Source: a virus
Length of the DNA stretch: 37,473 nt
Direction: 5' to 3' (one strand)
IMG/VR virus record: IMGVR_UViG_3300015371_000102
Span: 1 to 37,473 of that record
Position 1 is the stretch's first letter; each line of letters starts with the position of its first letter. A model generated the notes under the pieces. The model was given only the letters and a program-made list of their open reading frames with translations, made no database searches and was not told the origin of the DNA. This document shows positions 37,386 through 37,473 of this stretch, piece by piece. The position numbers and the translations under genes are program-made.

Positions 37386-37473
37386 CGTCGAACTCCTTCG
37401 GTAGTGCTTGCCTGGCTATGTCTCGGATCCTTCGGCTGATCCCGCGTGCGGGGACGTGGCAGTTTTGCCGCCA
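37372..37473 (-). CDS. Possible C-terminal fragment of an upstream gene (partial)
   Basis: A frame open from the right edge ends at TAG 37374-37372, overlapping the next gene by 14 nt. Its third codon positions are G/C-rich and the end reads ARQALPKEFDDDVQ, which looks protein-like. A competing frame ends at a TGA that overlaps the ATG at 37385 and would match the left-edge gene if the window is circular. With 33 codons neither is certain. Confidence 0.3.
   Translation of the reverse strand, partial: WRQNCHVPARGISRRIRDIARQALPKEFDDDVQ
37394..37406 (-). promoter_or_regulatory. Conserved leader motif (copy 4)
   Basis: Read leftward this is CACTACCGAAGGA, with the SD of the gene starting at 37385 at its end. 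Same motif as at 1118 near the other edge of the window. Confidence 0.5.

Overview
This window looks like about 37 kb of a tailed (siphovirus-type) bacteriophage genome, most likely infecting an actinobacterium. The basis is high G+C content, frequent GTG starts, stop/start overlaps of the ATGA and GTGA type, leaderless-looking starts behind TANNNT -10 boxes, and protein families typical of actinophages. These include an HK97-fold capsid protein, a frameshifted tail chaperone pair, a tape measure, FN3-bearing tail-tip proteins and an ERF annealing protein. No tRNA, rRNA, CRISPR array, IS element or integrase was seen.

Layout. Positions 1-1.8 kb hold leftward early genes with paired operators. 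Positions 2.0-7.4 kb hold about 21 tiny rightward genes joined by 1-8 nt overlaps; several are zinc-finger or membrane proteins, and the block also holds a membrane-anchored glycerophosphodiester phosphodiesterase and an HNH nuclease. Positions 7.35-10.8 kb hold a leftward block of surface/fibre-like proteins, one with thirteen 18-residue repeats. Positions 10.9-25.6 kb hold the rightward virion block: scaffold, capsid, connectors (with a small C5 methyltransferase inserted), tail terminator, tail tube, chaperones, tape measure, tail tip and a beta-helix spike. Positions 26.3-27.1 kb hold a small membrane/coiled-coil cassette. Positions 25.7-33.1 kb, leftward, hold two glycosyltransferases, a nucleotide-sugar epimerase, a secreted protein and an FtsK/TraB-like membrane translocase. 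Positions 33.4-34.3 kb hold a rightward operon of small proteins. Positions 34.35-37.5 kb, leftward, hold a winged-helix possible replication initiator next to an origin-like repeat region, two Cro/CI-type regulators, ERF and small proteins.

Regulation stands out. A 15-bp palindrome (GTCAA-N5-TTGAC) sits in or next to three promoters. An 18-bp box ending in TTACACT occurs six times, three of them directly before starts in a leaderless arrangement. A 14-bp leader (CACTACCGAAAGGA and variants) precedes four leftward early genes.

No terminase, portal, endolysin, polymerase or integrase gene is visible. Both ends lie inside the same leftward early operon, and reading frames and a hairpin close neatly if the ends are joined, so the window may be a linearised circle. 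I cannot prove this; a fragment of a larger genome is the simpler explanation for the missing genes.
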